A stretch of 5,420 nucleotides of DNA from Spirochaetes bacterium ADurb.Bin110. GTDB taxonomy: Bacteria; Spirochaetota; Spirochaetia; Treponematales; Rectinemataceae. Of the stretch, positions 4,074 through 5,420 are shown piece by piece (within the stretch, counting starts at the first letter, position 1; each line of letters begins with the position of its first letter). The stretch covers positions 1 through 5,420 of the forward strand of contig MWDY01000290.1 of assembly GCA_002070755.1 (NCBI GenBank), given 5' to 3'. The notes beneath the pieces were generated by a model, which was given only the letters and a program-made list of their open reading frames with translations, had not been told where the DNA came from and made no database searches. The position numbers and the translations under genes are program-made.

Positions 4074-5420
4074 TTATAACGGCTGTTTATGCATCCTTTC
4101 TTCGCTCCAGAAGCCGTCTTTCCAGTTGAAGCGCGTAGTATTGAGTAGTGGGCTACCTTGATCCACCGCTCGTGCGATATCCCGATATAGGCCTTTGGAT
4201 GGCTCTGCGTTCGATAGATCGACAATGAAGCGCCAAAATCCTTGCTTCTTAAGATTTGGCACTAAATCGGTAAGAGAAAAAGGCCTTTCAGGAACAACCA
4301 CAGAATAGTCTCTTTTTCCTATAAGTCTGAAAGTGTTGTCTTCGCGATCAATAAGATTTGCTTGGCCATATTTCCTCGACAAATCTGCTCTTATTCTAAA
4401 TAGATCGGGATATGCAAAAACTATGGGAGCAAAAAATTGAGCTGGAAGGTATTCTGTGAGTCTGTAAAGATCTTGCCGAGAAATCTCGTATGGCGGAATA
4501 AAGGCCTGAACCCCCTGCTCGATATAATAAGCAAGCGCCCATTGATTGAATGTATAGAGCCAAGGACCAGCAATTAAAATGACCTTTTTCCCTCTCAGCA
4601 TCGAAAAATGCGCTTGATTGTTCACGATTACAAGTGAAACACCCTTTTCGAGCCAATAATCGATTTCAGTGGCAAGCCATGTGGAATCGGCTTCGGCAAA
4701 AAATGGATCTAGCCAGAGAATAAGCCTATCTCGCTTAAAAGGAAGGCTTTCTTCTTCGCGGCGCATTGTTTCTGCATTCAGCTTATTGAAAAGGATCATG
4801 ACCTTCTTGGGGCGAAAGGTCAGCGCGGCGTGCATGTGAGCAACCTTACCCACAAGGACATAGTTTCCTGGCTCGAACAGGGCCTCGAGCTTTCTGCCAT
4901 CGAGGCGCGAAAGCACAGGGCGCGGGGCTGCGTGGTTGCTCGGAAATTTATGAAACTTATTGAGATTCTTAGGTAGCACTTGCTTATAACTCCGCGTCAT
5001 ACTAGCCGTCTGAATGAGGTATAGCTCATCGTTTTGCCGCCAGTCTCCATCCAATAGAAGAAGCATTCCATTTACTTCATATCGTATCGCTTGGATTTTG
5101 GCGGTTATGCGGCCTGTGTCGTCTTTTCGATGGATGCGTACGGAATCTCGTTCAGCCAAGCCTTCGTAGCTGTTCATTAAGGCCCAGCGCTTGCCATCGA
5201 TGGTCCTTGCATCGCGAATTCTGCCAAGGGCAATGCCTGTGCCTCCAGACTGCTCGGGATGAATGTAGTCTTCGGACTTGCCAGCTATGAAAAAGCTCGT
5301 TTTTCGGCGAGCAAAATCCAACCGAAGTATAGCCTTGGCCTTTAGTATGGCTCTTTCTCTATCTTTCTCGTAATTGTCTAGCATGAAGCGGTAGGCCGAT
5401 ACCACTGTGCCAACATATTC
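4074..5420 (-). CDS. U32-family peptidase-like protein, C-terminal part (5' end outside window)
   Basis: The frame is open to the window edge and reads EYVGT immediately before a GTG at 5405, so that GTG is an internal Val codon and the real start lies beyond the edge. The visible 448 codons match the C-terminal portion of long U32 proteins, a family that includes collagenase-like proteases and tRNA/rRNA hydroxylation enzymes (TrhP, RlhA). Counting from the GTG: a helix about 1-30 (VVSAYRFMLDN, typical of the segment after the N-terminal barrel); LDFARRKTSFF (29-39) then a beta-rich module with HPEQSGGTGIALGRI (49-63), like the DUF3656-type insert, to about 140; and a repeat-barrel-like region 165-400 with VILIAGPWLYTFNQWALAY (275-293) and a final FRFPV-like FRLIGKRDYSVVV (359-371). 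There are no cysteines at all in this part. Substrate and activity cannot be read here: the usual Cys motif would be in the missing N-terminal part. Confidence 0.72.
   Translation of the reverse strand, partial: EYVGTVVSAYRFMLDNYEKDRERAILKAKAILRLDFARRKTSFFIAGKSEDYIHPEQSGGTGIALGRIRDARTIDGKRWALMNSYEGLAERDSVRIHRKDDTGRITAKIQAIRYEVNGMLLLLDGDWRQNDELYLIQTASMTRSYKQVLPKNLNKFHKFPSNHAAPRPVLSRLDGRKLEALFEPGNYVLVGKVAHMHAALTFRPKKVMILFNKLNAETMRREEESLPFKRDRLILWLDPFFAEADSTWLATEIDYWLEKGVSLVIVNNQAHFSMLRGKKVILIAGPWLYTFNQWALAYYIEQGVQAFIPPYEISRQDLYRLTEYLPAQFFAPIVFAYPDLFRIRADLSRKYGQANLIDREDNTFRLIGKRDYSVVVPERPFSLTDLVPNLKKQGFWRFIVDLSNAEPSKGLYRDIARAVDQGSPLLNTTRFNWKDGFWSEERMHKQPL

Noticed and set aside
3891..4079. 62-codon plus-strand frame in the iclR upstream region
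   Set aside because: It overlaps the iclR 5' end and the promoter/dyad region, has no ribosome binding site and an unremarkable translation.
4396..4656. 86-codon minus-strand frame inside the U32 gene
   Set aside because: It is an alternative frame of the U32 coding sequence with a cysteine- and serine-rich composition typical of shadow frames.

Overview
This window looks like ordinary chromosomal DNA from a diderm (Gram-negative-type) bacterium of medium GC content. The diderm call rests on an exbB-exbD proton-channel pair, which energises outer-membrane transport. A tentative placement is Spirochaetota (Treponema/Rectinema-like). It rests only on the gene set and protein style: an ADSL-type adenylosuccinate lyase, short ExbB/ExbD, an IclR regulator and a long two-part U32 protein. 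No rRNA or other marker confirms it. I see no mobile element, CRISPR array, tRNA or rRNA, and no intergenic gap exceeds 300 bases.

Layout. Five of the six substantial genes, and the start of a seventh at the left edge, lie on the minus strand; only ssb is on the plus strand. Reading the minus strand from the right edge: (a) the C-terminal 448 codons of a U32-family peptidase/RNA-modification-type protein, open at the window edge; (b) a 134-base gap with a promoter-like pair, a perfect 17-bp dyad and an AT-rich dyad; (c) an IclR-family regulator, starting best at 3939; (d) the convergent plus-strand ssb gene, with large hairpins between it and the iclR end; (e) a 126-base divergent intergenic region between ssb and purB holding a TGCAGGC-N12-GCCTGCA dyad; (f) purB, which has no Shine-Dalgarno sequence and a -10-like hexamer spaced as for a leaderless mRNA; (g) exbB-exbD followed by the first eight codons of another gene, all tightly overlapping.

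How the genes relate. exbB, exbD and the gene starting at position 24 form a translationally coupled operon (TAATG and ATGA junctions); the third gene sits where tonB usually lies. purB ends 49 bases upstream of exbB with no visible terminator, so read-through is possible, although a -10-like TATACT lies between them. purB (purine and AMP synthesis), ssb (replication and repair), iclR and the U32 gene have no obvious common pathway. The iclR upstream region suggests autoregulation. I found no convincing new multi-gene system. The points most worth a second look are the leaderless-looking purB start, the atypical SSB C-terminal tip, the dyads upstream of iclR and ssb, the alternative hairpins after ssb, and the cysteine-free C-terminal half of the U32 protein.
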